Shown one piece after another: positions 16,840 to 26,197 of a stretch of DNA of 64,000 nucleotides; positions within the stretch are counted from its first letter, which is position 1, and each line of letters starts with the position of its first letter. This stretch comes from Lancefieldella parvula_C (GTDB lineage Bacteria > Actinomycetota > Coriobacteriia > Coriobacteriales > Atopobiaceae). Under the pieces are notes generated by a model that saw only the letters and a list, made by a program, of their open reading frames with translations, made no database searches and was not told where the DNA came from. Made by a program: the position numbers and the translations under genes. The DNA is taken from the NCBI RefSeq assembly GCF_000758945.1, contig NZ_JRND01000020.1:1-64000 (forward strand). The letters run 5' to 3'.

Positions 16840-17154
16840 CAGAACTCCTTCTTCTAAACAGGTGTCTTTTCAGCTGACCTGGTATTTGACCCCACACTCG
16901 CATACTGGAACGTTTGCTTTGCTACCGCAGCAGCTCCACTAATAGTTCTCTCGCCTGCGAGACCCTTTGTCTCATTGATATAACAGGCGGTATGGCTTAC
17001 TTCTAGGACGAGCCATGATCGTTTACGTGCGCACACGCAAACTTACGTGGATCCCTTTGACCTCGTCTGTCATGGACTAAAAGCTCACAGAGAACTTCGC
17101 AACCACAGACCTGAAAAGACTTATCAAGTATAGCCGTTTGCAACCATAGGTAAC
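16840..17154. other. 315-bp intergenic stretch without a convincing gene
   Basis: The minus strand has a 60-codon open frame (16854-17036), but its start lacks a ribosome-binding site and the translation resembles nothing I know. The base composition is close to coding, so a small RNA or decayed gene is possible. I found no tmRNA, RNase P, SRP or riboswitch signature. Confidence 0.35.
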
Positions 17155-17904
17155 TCACCATACGCGAGCTAATGCGCCTACGGTTACAGATTGCACGCCT
17201 GCGGCACAAAGTACTCTTGTGGCTTCTCTAATTGATGCTCCGGTAGTTACCACATCATCTAAAAGTAAAATATTTGATTGGTTAACTGGTACGGTACAAG
17301 CAATACTTCCTTTCAAATTGATTTGTCTTTGAGCAGATGAGAGCGTTCTTTGATCCTTTGCGTGTGGACGTATAAGCACGTCATACAAAGGCAGACCCGT
17401 AAGCTGGCAAAACGATTGAGCTACCAGCTCCATATGATCAAAGCCTCTGCGCGCGTATGCCTCTGCAGTTGCCGGAATAAAGCAAACGCCATCAATTTTT
17501 GAACTATCAAAGCGAGAAGTGCCATCACGAGCACTCCATGCTGAAGCTTCTTCAAGCGCACACAAAATAGCCGCGGCAATTACCGGCGCTAGTCGAAGTT
17601 CATGGCCGTCTTTAAGCGTCAAAATCAACCGTGCTGGAGGGCCTTTAAATCCCATGGCACAAATAACTGCCCTACTCTCCCACTGAACGGGACGCTTCTT
17701 TTTATCAGCGCACTCTGAACAGACAAGCTTCCCATACGGAGCACCGCAATTAGGACATGCCCATTGCTGAGAAATCCATGGCAGCTTTGCCCGACACTCA
17801 TCGCAGAGGAGCTGACCGGGTTTCTCGCACACGACACAGCGCGTAGGAGCAAGCAACTCAAGTGTTGAGTTTGCCGTTGCTGCAAAGATAGATGTAGGTG
17901 GCAT
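17155..17904 (-). CDS. comFC: ComF family protein (ComFC)
   Basis: A 249-residue protein of the competence-associated ComFC family. The N-terminal part has a zinc ribbon with repeated CxxC pairs (RCVVCEKPGQLLCDEC, ACPNCGAPYGKLVCSEC). The C-terminal part is a phosphoribosyltransferase fold with the PRPP loop NILLLDDVVTTGAS. In competent bacteria ComFC acts in the cytoplasm, with the ComFA helicase, in handling incoming single-stranded DNA. No comFA is adjacent. A copy of the dispersed motif (GGGTTTCTCGC) is inside the gene at about 17819-17829. Confidence 0.9.
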   Translation of the reverse strand: MPPTSIFAATANSTLELLAPTRCVVCEKPGQLLCDECRAKLPWISQQWACPNCGAPYGKLVCSECADKKKRPVQWESRAVICAMGFKGPPARLILTLKDGHELRLAPVIAAAILCALEEASAWSARDGTSRFDSSKIDGVCFIPATAEAYARRGFDHMELVAQSFCQLTGLPLYDVLIRPHAKDQRTLSSAQRQINLKGSIACTVPVNQSNILLLDDVVTTGASIREATRVLCAAGVQSVTVGALARVW

Positions 17905-17997
17905 TTTTACCCCCAGAATCTGGGGGCTGACAGTGGATTAAGTCTAGATCAATGGCTGCAAAATGAAAGATATTTTAGGCAGACGGCAAAAGTTGGT

Positions 17998-18759
17998 TTA
18001 TCTAAAAGTTCTACCAGTGAGATTGTATTTTGTGAGGATTCGGTCAACGGATGTTTGCCAAGGGAGCCAAAGCAAAATCAAGAAAATAAGCGTTGCTACT
18101 CCATGCGTAAGATCAAGCGGAACAGAAGCTAAAAACGCAAGAAGAGCGGACTCGAAGGTTAGAGGATGGACAAATCCAATAACAAAGTACACGTTCATGA
18201 CAAGGCCAAAGAATGGTCCGGAGATAAACGCCCAGGCCATAAGAAGGAAAGGTGGAAGTTTGTGGGGTTTCTCGCCTTGTGAAAGGGCCTTATTACTAGT
18301 GACTGCAGAATGAGCCGGTGTAAAGGTTGTAAGAAGACCGCCCAGGTAGCCAACAAGTCCCCACGCATACATCTGCCACGGAGTCCACGAACCTTGTCCA
18401 AAGAAAACGTTGGAGAGAAGCGCAGATAGCGCACCTACCAGAAAGCCCGCGTGTCTTCCGAGAAACGCTCCAGCAAAGATAGCAACTGCTGAGACCGGCT
18501 TTACGTATGCGAGCGGTGCAAAGGCAATTCTTCCCGCGGCTCCCAAGGCACTAAAGACGGCCGTGGGTACCAATTTGGCAACTGAAGGCTCTTGGGTCTC
18601 AAAACTTAACATAAATAATGCAACTGAAATGATTGCTAAAATAATTGAAGATACCGCAGTAAAATCGGGAAAATATATCATTTCAACAGCAAGGATAATA
18701 GGAGTAGCAAAGAGTGCTACAACCTCTAGAAAAATTGATAACGTGTGCCGATTATCCAC
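17998..18759 (-). CDS. ECF transporter S component-like membrane protein
   Basis: A 253-residue hydrophobic protein with about six membrane segments. The GAFLGRHAGFLVGALSALLSNVFFGQGSWTPWQM stretch is typical of the substrate-binding S component of energy-coupling-factor importers. The matching ATPases and T component lie just upstream on the same strand (19318-21731), separated by one opposite-strand gene. By its partners (DUF4430 surface proteins) cobalamin or another corrinoid is a plausible substrate, but nothing in this sequence proves it. Confidence 0.82.
   Translation of the reverse strand: MDNRHTLSIFLEVVALFATPIILAVEMIYFPDFTAVSSIILAIISVALFMLSFETQEPSVAKLVPTAVFSALGAAGRIAFAPLAYVKPVSAVAIFAGAFLGRHAGFLVGALSALLSNVFFGQGSWTPWQMYAWGLVGYLGGLLTTFTPAHSAVTSNKALSQGEKPHKLPPFLLMAWAFISGPFFGLVMNVYFVIGFVHPLTFESALLAFLASVPLDLTHGVATLIFLILLWLPWQTSVDRILTKYNLTGRTFR
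18265..18276 (+). repeat. Full copy of dispersed motif GGGTTTCTCGCC
   Basis: An exact copy of the extended 12-base motif inside the ECF S-component gene, where its reverse complement encodes Gly-Glu-Lys-Pro. The other full copies are at 50926-50937 and 53552-53563. At least 27 copies of the 8-base core TTCTCGCC occur in the window. Confidence 0.7.
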
Positions 18760-18851
18760 GAGAACCTCACGCTTACCGTCAAAATAAAAATATCAAGAAG
18801 GTCTGTCTTATTTTGGCATAAGATGATTTGAAACTACAACAAGGAGGTCTC

Positions 18852-19313
18852 ATGATCTATCTGGGAAACTTTAGTTATAACGATGAACTTGATTCTACTG
18901 ACAACTACTGTCTTATGCCTTGCATTGTTGAGGCAGACTCCACAGATCATGCGCTTGAGCTTTTCTCGGAGCACCTTATTGAGGTTGCAAAGACATCTGA
19001 CCTGCTTGATGGTGCAAAAGAGATTTTCTTGGATTCCATTGTTGAGTTGGGAGAAGTTCCAACTACTCCTCTGATTGCTCAGTGGCAAAAGATTATGCCT
19101 GCAGGAGTTGGCCTTTGCAGCATTACTAGCGCCCTTCCAACACTTGATCTTGATGATGAGACGGCAAATGCGTACGGCTTCAATGAGCATGTTCACGATC
19201 ATGAGGAAGATGAAGAGGAGCATGAGCACGAGGAGTTTGGCGACATCAATGATCTTGACGATGAGCTTCTTGAGGAGCTTGGCCAGGATGAGGAGCCTTT
19301 CTTAAGGTTCTAG
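18852..19313 (+). CDS. Acidic His-rich hypothetical protein
   Basis: A 153-residue protein with no recognised family. The first 105 residues form an alpha/beta-looking domain (MIYLGNFSYNDELDSTDNYCLMPCIVEADSTDHALELFSEHL). After it comes an acidic tail with HVHDHEEDEEEHEHEE, which could bind metal ions. The ATG at 18852 has a perfect AGGAGG five bases upstream. It is on the opposite strand to, and sits inside, the ECF importer cluster. Its stop is 5 bases from the convergent ATPase stop. Confidence 0.75.
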   Translation: MIYLGNFSYNDELDSTDNYCLMPCIVEADSTDHALELFSEHLIEVAKTSDLLDGAKEIFLDSIVELGEVPTTPLIAQWQKIMPAGVGLCSITSALPTLDLDDETANAYGFNEHVHDHEEDEEEHEHEEFGDINDLDDELLEELGQDEEPFLRF

Positions 19314-19317
19314 ATGC

Positions 19318-20802
19318 CTATTTCGCCGACCACACCCACGAGTTTGCAAAGAACTCTGAAGTTGGCTCTGTCAGAGAAATCTGGCCATCAAAAACTAGAG
19401 AAACATTATCAGCAACGCGCGATATCAACTGCATGTCGTGCGTTGCTACTAGTATGGTCGTGCCTTCTGCTTGTGCGTAAGAGAGCAGGTTGATAACGGC
19501 TTCTTTGGTCGGAGCATCTAAACCCTTTGTAGGCTCGTCAAGAATGAGCAGACGCGCCTTTGTGAGCATCACTTTTACCAGCGCCAAAAGTTGCTGCTGT
19601 CCGCCAGACAAGTCGTATGGATGAGAAGACATAAGCTTCTGATATGTTGTACGAGCAAGAAGTCCCGAAGCTTTCAGAAGGTCTTGAATGTCCTGGTCAG
19701 AATAGGCGCCACTCTGCTGCCACTGGGCAAGTTCCTCGCCCACACTTTGGCAGGTAAAGAGCAGCTCAGGATTTTGCGGAATATACCCCTGGGACTGTTG
19801 GAGCTGGTTGTAGACGCGGCCTCTCCTTGGACGAAGAATACCTGCTGCAAGCTTTAGCAGCGTTGACTTACCTGAGCCGTTACCGCCTACAAGCGCACGA
19901 ATTTCTCGCCCCGCGACCTCAAGTGAGCACTTGTTAAGCACCAGTTGCTCGCTCTGAGGATACGCAAACGTCACGGCGCTGAACTCGAGCACGGGCGAGT
20001 TGTCGGCCGCGGTGGATGCTTGGTTGGGCGCGGAGCTGCGAGGACAGAGCGCCTGGCGAGAAGAGCTATCTGCTTGGAGCGCATCGGGTTTCTCTCCACC
20101 AAGGCAGACACACGCGTCAGCGAGGTGCTCAAACGCGTCAACGTCGTGGGTGGCAACAAGCACGGCAACGTTGAGCTCGCGCGCCACTCGCTCCAGGAGC
20201 GCGGTGAAACTCTTCTGCGCAAACGGATCCAGCTGCGAAGTTGGCTCATCCAGCAAGAGCAGCTTTGGACGCATGACAAGCGCTGCAGCAAGGGCCACTA
20301 GCTGCTGTTCTCCCCCGGAAAGCTCGCAGTTACGTTTATGCAAAAGCGGCTCCATGCCAAAGAAGCTGACCGTTTCAAAAATACGGCGGCGCATCTCTTT
20401 CTCAGAAACACCTCGATTTTCCAGGCCAAAAGCAAGTTCTTTAAGAGGCGTCTCGCACACAAGTGCACGCGAGGCGGCTTGTGGCACAAAAGCAATGGTA
20501 TCCACAGACTGTGCCTGCGTCATTGCAGAAACCTCTTGTTCACAAACAATAATTGAACCGTCTTGTTTACCCTGAGGCGCAATCTCGGGTTTAATGAGGC
20601 TCAAGATAGTTGACTTGCCTGAACCAGTTGGTCCAAGTAAAAGGCTAATCTGACCTGCATAAACTTTGCAGGAAAAATCCTCTATGACCTTGCTGTTTGG
20701 AGCTAGAGCATAGGCAAACGAGAGATTCTGAATAGCAAGAATTACTTCTTCCCTAGTTGAAGACGTAGATAAATTCTGCTGGTAGGAAGGGTACTCACTC
20801 AT
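19318..20802 (-). CDS. ECF transporter fused double ATPase
   Basis: A 494-residue protein with two complete ABC ATPase domains, equivalent to EcfA and EcfA' fused. Domain 1 (about 20-250) has Walker A GPTGSGKS, signature LSGGEQQ and Walker B LLLLDEPTS. Domain 2 (about 270-494) has GGNGSGKS, LSGGQQQ and LLILDEPTK. ATP hydrolysis here drives the T component, which moves the S subunit. The start at 20802 overlaps the stop of the T-component gene (ATGA), so they are coupled. The first half is more GC-rich than the window average. Confidence 0.94.
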   Translation of the reverse strand: MSEYPSYQQNLSTSSTREEVILAIQNLSFAYALAPNSKVIEDFSCKVYAGQISLLLGPTGSGKSTILSLIKPEIAPQGKQDGSIIVCEQEVSAMTQAQSVDTIAFVPQAASRALVCETPLKELAFGLENRGVSEKEMRRRIFETVSFFGMEPLLHKRNCELSGGEQQLVALAAALVMRPKLLLLDEPTSQLDPFAQKSFTALLERVARELNVAVLVATHDVDAFEHLADACVCLGGEKPDALQADSSSRQALCPRSSAPNQASTAADNSPVLEFSAVTFAYPQSEQLVLNKCSLEVAGREIRALVGGNGSGKSTLLKLAAGILRPRRGRVYNQLQQSQGYIPQNPELLFTCQSVGEELAQWQQSGAYSDQDIQDLLKASGLLARTTYQKLMSSHPYDLSGGQQQLLALVKVMLTKARLLILDEPTKGLDAPTKEAVINLLSYAQAEGTTILVATHDMQLISRVADNVSLVFDGQISLTEPTSEFFANSWVWSAK

Positions 20803-21731
20803 ACAGACTGCTCCCATAAGACGGTATCAAGGCGCACAAAAACTACTGGTAAGGCGGCAAATAACACCAGCCCCATATACCAAAAACTCAGTTGAAACGC
20901 TGGCATAGTAGGGTAAAACTGCCAAGCTTGGACAAGCATATACAAAGAAGTTGCTGCTACGACGCCTAAGAGAGCAAACGACAACAGAGCCAGGGTGTCG
21001 TAGGCATCAAGCACCTGGGTATTCCATCTGCTTCTGCGTACTGTCATTCCCCAGCCTCGAGACACAATAGACTGAAACGTACTTATCGACTTCTCCAGCG
21101 CGCTCATGCACACTGCGTTAATGGTGGTAGCTGATTGCGCAATAGTTTTTCTCGCGCTCAACAGACGGCTTTGACTTGGAACACGGCTTTGCTGATGTGA
21201 CTGTACGGCAGAATCACATCTTCTAGCTGCGGTATTTGCTGACTGGATTTGGCGGGCTGTTGTCAGATCAGAAAGTAGCTGTGGCATAAGCTGCACAGAA
21301 AGGCTCAAGACTAGCTGCAATCCTGGAAAGCGCGCACTTGATCGCTGCAACATCTCGAGCGGCGACACTACTGCAAACAGGCACTCAAGCCAGCTCAAAG
21401 TACTTACAAGCACCAGACCTGAGGTAACTCCGTACACCAGACTTTCTACGTACAGTTGTGTGTGTCCAAAAGAATACAAAACGGTAGAGCCAGATGCCGA
21501 GAAAAACGGATTGATTATCGCCATCAATATAATAATTGGAGCATACCAAACAAGCTGTTTAGCAGCATGTTTGGTGCCAAACAACTGGATTGTACAAAGC
21601 TGCGCCCCTAGAAAAGCAATCAGCGCACAGAGAGGTTGAAAAGAAAATGCGGCAAGCACAACCTCGCATCCAAACAGCACAACCGTAGCAAGTGGATGAA
21701 GACGAGAAAAGCTTGTGCGCGCGGGATTCAT
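20799..21731 (-). CDS. ECF transporter T component
   Basis: A 310-residue EcfT-like membrane protein that couples the ATPases to the S component. It has four to six hydrophobic segments, a long cytoplasmic helical region, and a motif SRGWG in the place where EcfT proteins carry the Ala-Arg-Gly coupling motif. Between about 165 and 200 there is a Ser/Gln/Arg-rich stretch unusual for the family. Start and stop overlap the neighbouring genes by one and four bases. Confidence 0.88.
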   Translation of the reverse strand: MNPARTSFSRLHPLATVVLFGCEVVLAAFSFQPLCALIAFLGAQLCTIQLFGTKHAAKQLVWYAPIIILMAIINPFFSASGSTVLYSFGHTQLYVESLVYGVTSGLVLVSTLSWLECLFAVVSPLEMLQRSSARFPGLQLVLSLSVQLMPQLLSDLTTARQIQSANTAARRCDSAVQSHQQSRVPSQSRLLSARKTIAQSATTINAVCMSALEKSISTFQSIVSRGWGMTVRRSRWNTQVLDAYDTLALLSFALLGVVAATSLYMLVQAWQFYPTMPAFQLSFWYMGLVLFAALPVVFVRLDTVLWEQSV

Positions 21732-22387
21732 TAGTTCACCGCGTTAACGTACGTCCAAACAACCGAATCGCCGTCGTGCAGAACATATGCATCTGACGTG
21801 TAGTTAGGCTGAACACCGTTAACTGAATATACCCAACCGCTCTGTGGACCGTGGTCACGCTCTGCAAGCCCATTAATAGCCGCAACGTATATACCAAACG
21901 ACGTGCTACGCGCATTTACCCCGGCTCCACTTGCAAGCAACGCGTCATAGACTGACGTACCCTCTTGCACCTGGAGGTTGACGGTAAATGAAGGCCCTTT
22001 GGCTGCAGAGCCGTCAACCGTAACACTTACAGAAAGCGCACTATTCTCTTTATGAGGAGCAGCTACAGCGTTTGTTGAGTTACCAGAGTTAGAAGGCTCC
22101 GACGTTTTCTGATTAGAAGAATCCTGCGTTTTAGACGCATCAGCATTTGATTGAGCGTCTGAACTAGAACTCCCTTGCGTCTGTGACGTCTGAGAGTCTG
22201 TTTGCGCGCCAGAAGCACCTGCTACCGTCTGACCTTGTGCGGTAGGAGCTTCTTGAGCAGAAGTGCTTGAAGCAGGCGTAAAGAAATACTGAATCAATGT
22301 CCATGCAAAGAAAAGCATGAACACAAAAGATACTATTGATGCTGCCAAATAGAGAATCCGTTTGGATTCTCTTGTGAGCTTAACCAC
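21731..22387 (-). CDS. Membrane-anchored DUF4430 protein
   Basis: A 218-residue protein: a short basic start, one membrane segment (about 10-35), a disordered Ser/Gln/Ala-rich linker to about 110, then a DUF4430 domain (SVSVTVDGSAAKGPSFTVNLQV...SGWVYSVNGVQPNYTSDAYVLHDGDSVVWTYV). DUF4430 is the fold of the beta domain of transcobalamin and intrinsic factor. The domain should lie outside the membrane and may hand a ligand to the ECF importer encoded directly downstream. The start is GTG, overlapping the TAG of the previous gene by one base. Confidence 0.85.
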   Translation of the reverse strand: MVKLTRESKRILYLAASIVSFVFMLFFAWTLIQYFFTPASSTSAQEAPTAQGQTVAGASGAQTDSQTSQTQGSSSSDAQSNADASKTQDSSNQKTSEPSNSGNSTNAVAAPHKENSALSVSVTVDGSAAKGPSFTVNLQVQEGTSVYDALLASGAGVNARSTSFGIYVAAINGLAERDHGPQSGWVYSVNGVQPNYTSDAYVLHDGDSVVWTYVNAVN

Positions 22388-25300
22388 TATCTCACCTGGC
22401 CTCGGCCATTGGAAACATGGTGAATTGCAGCAGTTTCTTTCTTAAGCAACACTACAAACACTGCAAGAACTGCACCAGAAGCAAAGAAACCAAAGACACT
22501 CAGAAGTGGAATGGTAGGCGCAGAGGACACCTGCTGTGGGGCAGCGGCCTGCTTATTTGAGTATTCAGTAGGTGGAAGCTGCTTCTCGTCAGAGTTAGTG
22601 TCTGCAGTTTTGTTCTCAGATGGAGCCTTTGTAACCTCCTCACCAGCACTCGCAGCGGTGGTCGAGGAAGTTTCATGCGCAGCTGGAGATGAAGGATCTT
22701 GAGCTGGCACGTTTGTAGACGTTGTGTCTGTCCTGCTAAAAATGTCTCCAGATGGCTGGGTATTCTCGCCAGAAGGTTTCTGATTAATAAGCGAGAAGAG
22801 CGTGCCAGAGTCGTTGGTGTAGTAAAGATTGCCCTCAAAGTCTGCAATAACCGACGACGTGGTGTAGTTCTGATGGTCTTTATCGGGAGTGTAAATCTGA
22901 GCTGCTCGGCCAGAACCCAGCTTGTAGACCCATACACCGCCAGGTAGACCATTTACGGTGAAGTAAGCGTAGGTGCCGTTTTGCTGAACAGAAACAAGAG
23001 GTGTGCTCTGAGACTTACCCTTGCCAGCACGAGCCTGGTCAGTCACCGTAAAGGTGTCCAGAGAAATGACGGAGATTGTTCCGTAGCCCTCGACATCAAC
23101 GCCGTTAACAAAGACGTTAGAGCCGCTGATTGTTGGCGTAGAGGTAGACTCTGCTGCAAATTTGACCTGCTTCTCCTCAACAAGAGAAGAGCCATTTCTT
23201 CTAATCAGATGCAGCGTGCCGTCATTTCTAGTTACGGCAAGGTAGGTTCCGTTGCCGTTTTGATCAACGGAGACAGGAACAATACCTGCGCGGATTGGTG
23301 AGCCAAGATTAAGCTCAGCTTCAATGGCACCAGTTGTACCACTAATGAGTCTGACTGAAGAGGACTCGTCACCAATCATAAAGTCAGAGCCAGAAGCAGC
23401 AGCACCAGACCAGTAATAGCCCGAAGGCTGACCAGAGGTGGCACCAGGTGTATTTGCAGGTTGTGCGTTCTGCTTCCAGCGAAGCGCACCAGTAGTAGCG
23501 TCAACAGCAACCATGTAGCCGCCGGCTGCGTCAAATCCACTCATCTTAGTAAACTCTGCCAAGATGGTGCCGTTATTAACTGTCAGGCTAGAAACAGATT
23601 GCAGCGTATTAGTAGTATCCAGCGGTTCTGTCTTCCAGATGCACTCCATAGTTGTTGCCGAGAAAGCAGTAAGACAGCCATCATCAGTAGCAACAACAAT
23701 CATGCCATTAACGTACAGGGGACGCGCAAAGTACGAGACCGTAGAGCCAATCTGTGCCTCGGCAATAAGGTTACCTGTTGCAGCATCAACTGCTTTGAGA
23801 GTAGAACCACTCACGTAATAGACAGTGTCTTTAACAATGACCTGGTCAGAAATAAATCCTGGTGCATTTTGAGTTCCCTCAGTAACACTCCAGCGCAAGG
23901 CTGCAGAGTTAATTGGGGTGCTCTGCGTAGTAGTGGAACCGTTTCCGCTACCAAAACCGCTCCAAGATGCATCGTAGTTAGGGTGCTCAGCAAATGGATT
24001 GATAACCAACTCTTTTTGAGGAGTTGGAATGGAGCTATCCTGTCCACCATATGTCCAGGTAATGGTAGTGTTTTCGTCCAAGGCAACGTTATTTGCCATC
24101 TTGTCCGAAAGCTGGCCGTTCACAAAGAACTGCCACCACTTATAGGCACCATTAACCTGAGCTGTTGCGAGTGTCAAACCCTGTGCAGGAGACGTAATAG
24201 AAGATAGATAACCGCCCGCTGCATCGTAGGTAAGACCGTTATTCTTCAGGTAATCGTACGTTACCTTATCAGCAGTTGTGCCCTTACGAACCTCAATAGT
24301 CTGTGTAGGAGCCCAATGCTGAGGCTTGCCGTCTTTATCAAGACCCACTACAGAAAGGGTGACGGAAACAAGCTGACTTGGGTCTGGATCTTCCTCTGCA
24401 GATCGAGCGCCCTTCTCGCCTGCCACGGTAAAGGTGGCAGAAACCTTCTGATTAGTAAGGGCCTGGAACTGCTCATTGTCTGGATACAAGCTTGCATAGC
24501 GAGAATAACGTGCACTTGAAAGAAGTGCCGAAACCGTAACAGAAGTGTTGTACTCAGGAGTCTGTGCTAAAACAAGGTTCTCGTTCTGAATGATTGTTGG
24601 CTGAGAAGAGCTGTAGGTGCGCGCCTGATCAGCAGGACCCATGGGGTCATACGTTGGGAACTCGGAAGGCACAATACCACTTGCGGTCTTATCGGTATTG
24701 TTTACGTCATACGACCAGGTCAAAGAACCGTCTGCGGCTCGATAGAACTTATTTGGTGTAGCCAGAGACTCAGAAACGCTGTCCTGTTTATCCTGCTGAC
24801 CAGAAGGAGTAGCAAGAGCGTCCCAGAAATGAGCCTTTGACTCATTCATCAAAGCAAGCTCCGCATCAATGTCAGCTTGATTCAGAGGGCTTACCGTAAC
24901 CGTTAGCGTCTTAGAGACTGTTACCTCAGGATTCTCCTTATCAGTAACAGTTAGGGTGATGTCTACCTGCTGCGCAGACGCAGAAGGCAGAGGCTGATAC
25001 ACCGTTGCTCGATAACCATTAAACCTAATGGTGTCATTAGAGGACGTGTACGTAAACTGATAGCGCTTGCCATCCAAACCAAAGTTCTTTGGCGTAGGCA
25101 TCTGAAGATCGTCTGTGACTGCCTGAGCATCAATTGAGTGATTGGTATACACATCTTTAATGCTGGATGCCGAGAAACGCCTGTTAATGCGTCTTAACAG
25201 GTTATTCTGAGCATCGGCAATAGCCGAAGAGTCACCTGGAACCGTTATGGTGAAGGTTTTCTGATAGCTTGTCTGAGGAGCGTCTGAGCTGCTCAAAGAA

Positions 25301-26193
25301 ACGTTTGCAGTCAGTGTTACCTGCTTGTCACGAATACCGCGAGTAACTGTTGCCTTATAAGGCTCAGTACCATAACCATCAATACGAACAGCAGATGTAT
25401 CTGAACTGGTCCAAGTAACCTTAGACCATGAAAGCTGGCTCCCATCAGCAGAAACAAGCTTATTTGGAAGAGTAAAGTCTGAGGTTACCGAAGACTCATT
25501 TTGTCCTGCAGCATATGATGGTGCAAGGTTTTGAGATACGTCAGCAAGCTGTGCCTGAGATTTTGCCTCATCCCAAGGGATTAAAACATTGCAGGTATAT
25601 TGAACGGTCTTTCCATCCTTGGAAAGTTCAAAGGTAACTTTTGCCTGGCGAAGAATAAGAGTGCTTCTCTGATTAGTAAAGCCAGCAGCATCCATCCAGA
25701 AGTACTCAATAGAACCATTAGTTGCAAAATCAGTAGAAATACCTGCATGAGCGTATGAAGCTGTCGAAGACATCTGAACAGAGGTCACTCTAACGTTAAC
25801 CTCTCCAGCACCAATACGGCGCAGCTCTTCTGCAACCATAGTGTTGAGGTTAGTGTCTACACCATAACGAGGTTTTGGCTTATAGAAGGAATTGGTCAGT
25901 GTTTCTACTGCCTGGTCCAGTGTTTTGTGTGGATAGTCAGTCTCATTAGCGGTTGCAGCAACGCCAGGACCTGTCTCTTCAGAGGTTGTGACTGCGCTAG
26001 AAGTGGCGGCTACGGTACCAGAAACAGCTTCGGTACCAGAAGCGCTGTCATTAGCAGCAAGAGCAGTCTCCGTTGAGGAGGTTGCAGTAACAGTAGTAGT
26101 CAACTCCCCCGCTGCTTCTGCGAATGCAGGAGCTGGTAAGAGCGCAAGCACTAAAAGTATGGAGAAAAGGCTATTGAGCGCCTTTTTAAACAT
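22387..26193 (-). CDS. Large surface protein: Ig-like repeats, DUF4430, PQQ-type propeller
   Basis: A 1268-residue exported protein. In order: signal peptide (1-25, ending near AFA); a Thr/Ser-rich spacer; Ig-like atrophied repeats between about 85 and 600 (LPNKLVSADGSQLSWSKV and two similar units); a DUF4430 domain (about 608-716, ending NGAYKWWQFFVNGQ ... TTITWTYGG); a PQQ/quinoprotein-like beta propeller (about 765-1105, repeats such as TLKAVDAATGNLI); a disordered Pro/Ser/Thr stretch; and a C-terminal membrane helix with a basic end. It is thus anchored on the cell surface. It is first of the DUF4430-EcfT-EcfA block and starts 5 bases after the lgt stop. The ATG at 26193 has AGGA nine bases upstream. 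It is probably a ligand-capturing receptor. Confidence 0.88.
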   Translation of the reverse strand: MFKKALNSLFSILLVLALLPAPAFAEAAGELTTTVTATSSTETALAANDSASGTEAVSGTVAATSSAVTTSEETGPGVAATANETDYPHKTLDQAVETLTNSFYKPKPRYGVDTNLNTMVAEELRRIGAGEVNVRVTSVQMSSTASYAHAGISTDFATNGSIEYFWMDAAGFTNQRSTLILRQAKVTFELSKDGKTVQYTCNVLIPWDEAKSQAQLADVSQNLAPSYAAGQNESSVTSDFTLPNKLVSADGSQLSWSKVTWTSSDTSAVRIDGYGTEPYKATVTRGIRDKQVTLTANVSLSSSDAPQTSYQKTFTITVPGDSSAIADAQNNLLRRINRRFSASSIKDVYTNHSIDAQAVTDDLQMPTPKNFGLDGKRYQFTYTSSNDTIRFNGYRATVYQPLPSASAQQVDITLTVTDKENPEVTVSKTLTVTVSPLNQADIDAELALMNESKAHFWDALATPSGQQDKQDSVSESLATPNKFYRAADGSLTWSYDVNNTDKTASGIVPSEFPTYDPMGPADQARTYSSSQPTIIQNENLVLAQTPEYNTSVTVSALLSSARYSRYASLYPDNEQFQALTNQKVSATFTVAGEKGARSAEEDPDPSQLVSVTLSVVGLDKDGKPQHWAPTQTIEVRKGTTADKVTYDYLKNNGLTYDAAGGYLSSITSPAQGLTLATAQVNGAYKWWQFFVNGQLSDKMANNVALDENTTITWTYGGQDSSIPTPQKELVINPFAEHPNYDASWSGFGSGNGSTTTQSTPINSAALRWSVTEGTQNAPGFISDQVIVKDTVYYVSGSTLKAVDAATGNLIAEAQIGSTVSYFARPLYVNGMIVVATDDGCLTAFSATTMECIWKTEPLDTTNTLQSVSSLTVNNGTILAEFTKMSGFDAAGGYMVAVDATTGALRWKQNAQPANTPGATSGQPSGYYWSGAAASGSDFMIGDESSSVRLISGTTGAIEAELNLGSPIRAGIVPVSVDQNGNGTYLAVTRNDGTLHLIRRNGSSLVEEKQVKFAAESTSTPTISGSNVFVNGVDVEGYGTISVISLDTFTVTDQARAGKGKSQSTPLVSVQQNGTYAYFTVNGLPGGVWVYKLGSGRAAQIYTPDKDHQNYTTSSVIADFEGNLYYTNDSGTLFSLINQKPSGENTQPSGDIFSRTDTTSTNVPAQDPSSPAAHETSSTTAASAGEEVTKAPSENKTADTNSDEKQLPPTEYSNKQAAAPQQVSSAPTIPLLSVFGFFASGAVLAVFVVLLKKETAAIHHVSNGRGQVR

Positions 26194-26197
26194 GCTT

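Noticed and set aside
16856..16920. Words resembling SRP RNA (ACCAGGTCAG) on the minus strand
   Set aside because: The rest of the SRP core (GGAAG...AAGCAGC) is missing and no stem fits.
16854..17036. 60-codon open frame on the minus strand before comFC
   Set aside because: No ribosome-binding site, no recognisable similarity, weak start; more likely chance.
20000..20575. Long + strand frames opposite the double ATPase
   Set aside because: They are shadows of a GC-richer coding region; the minus frame has all ABC motifs.
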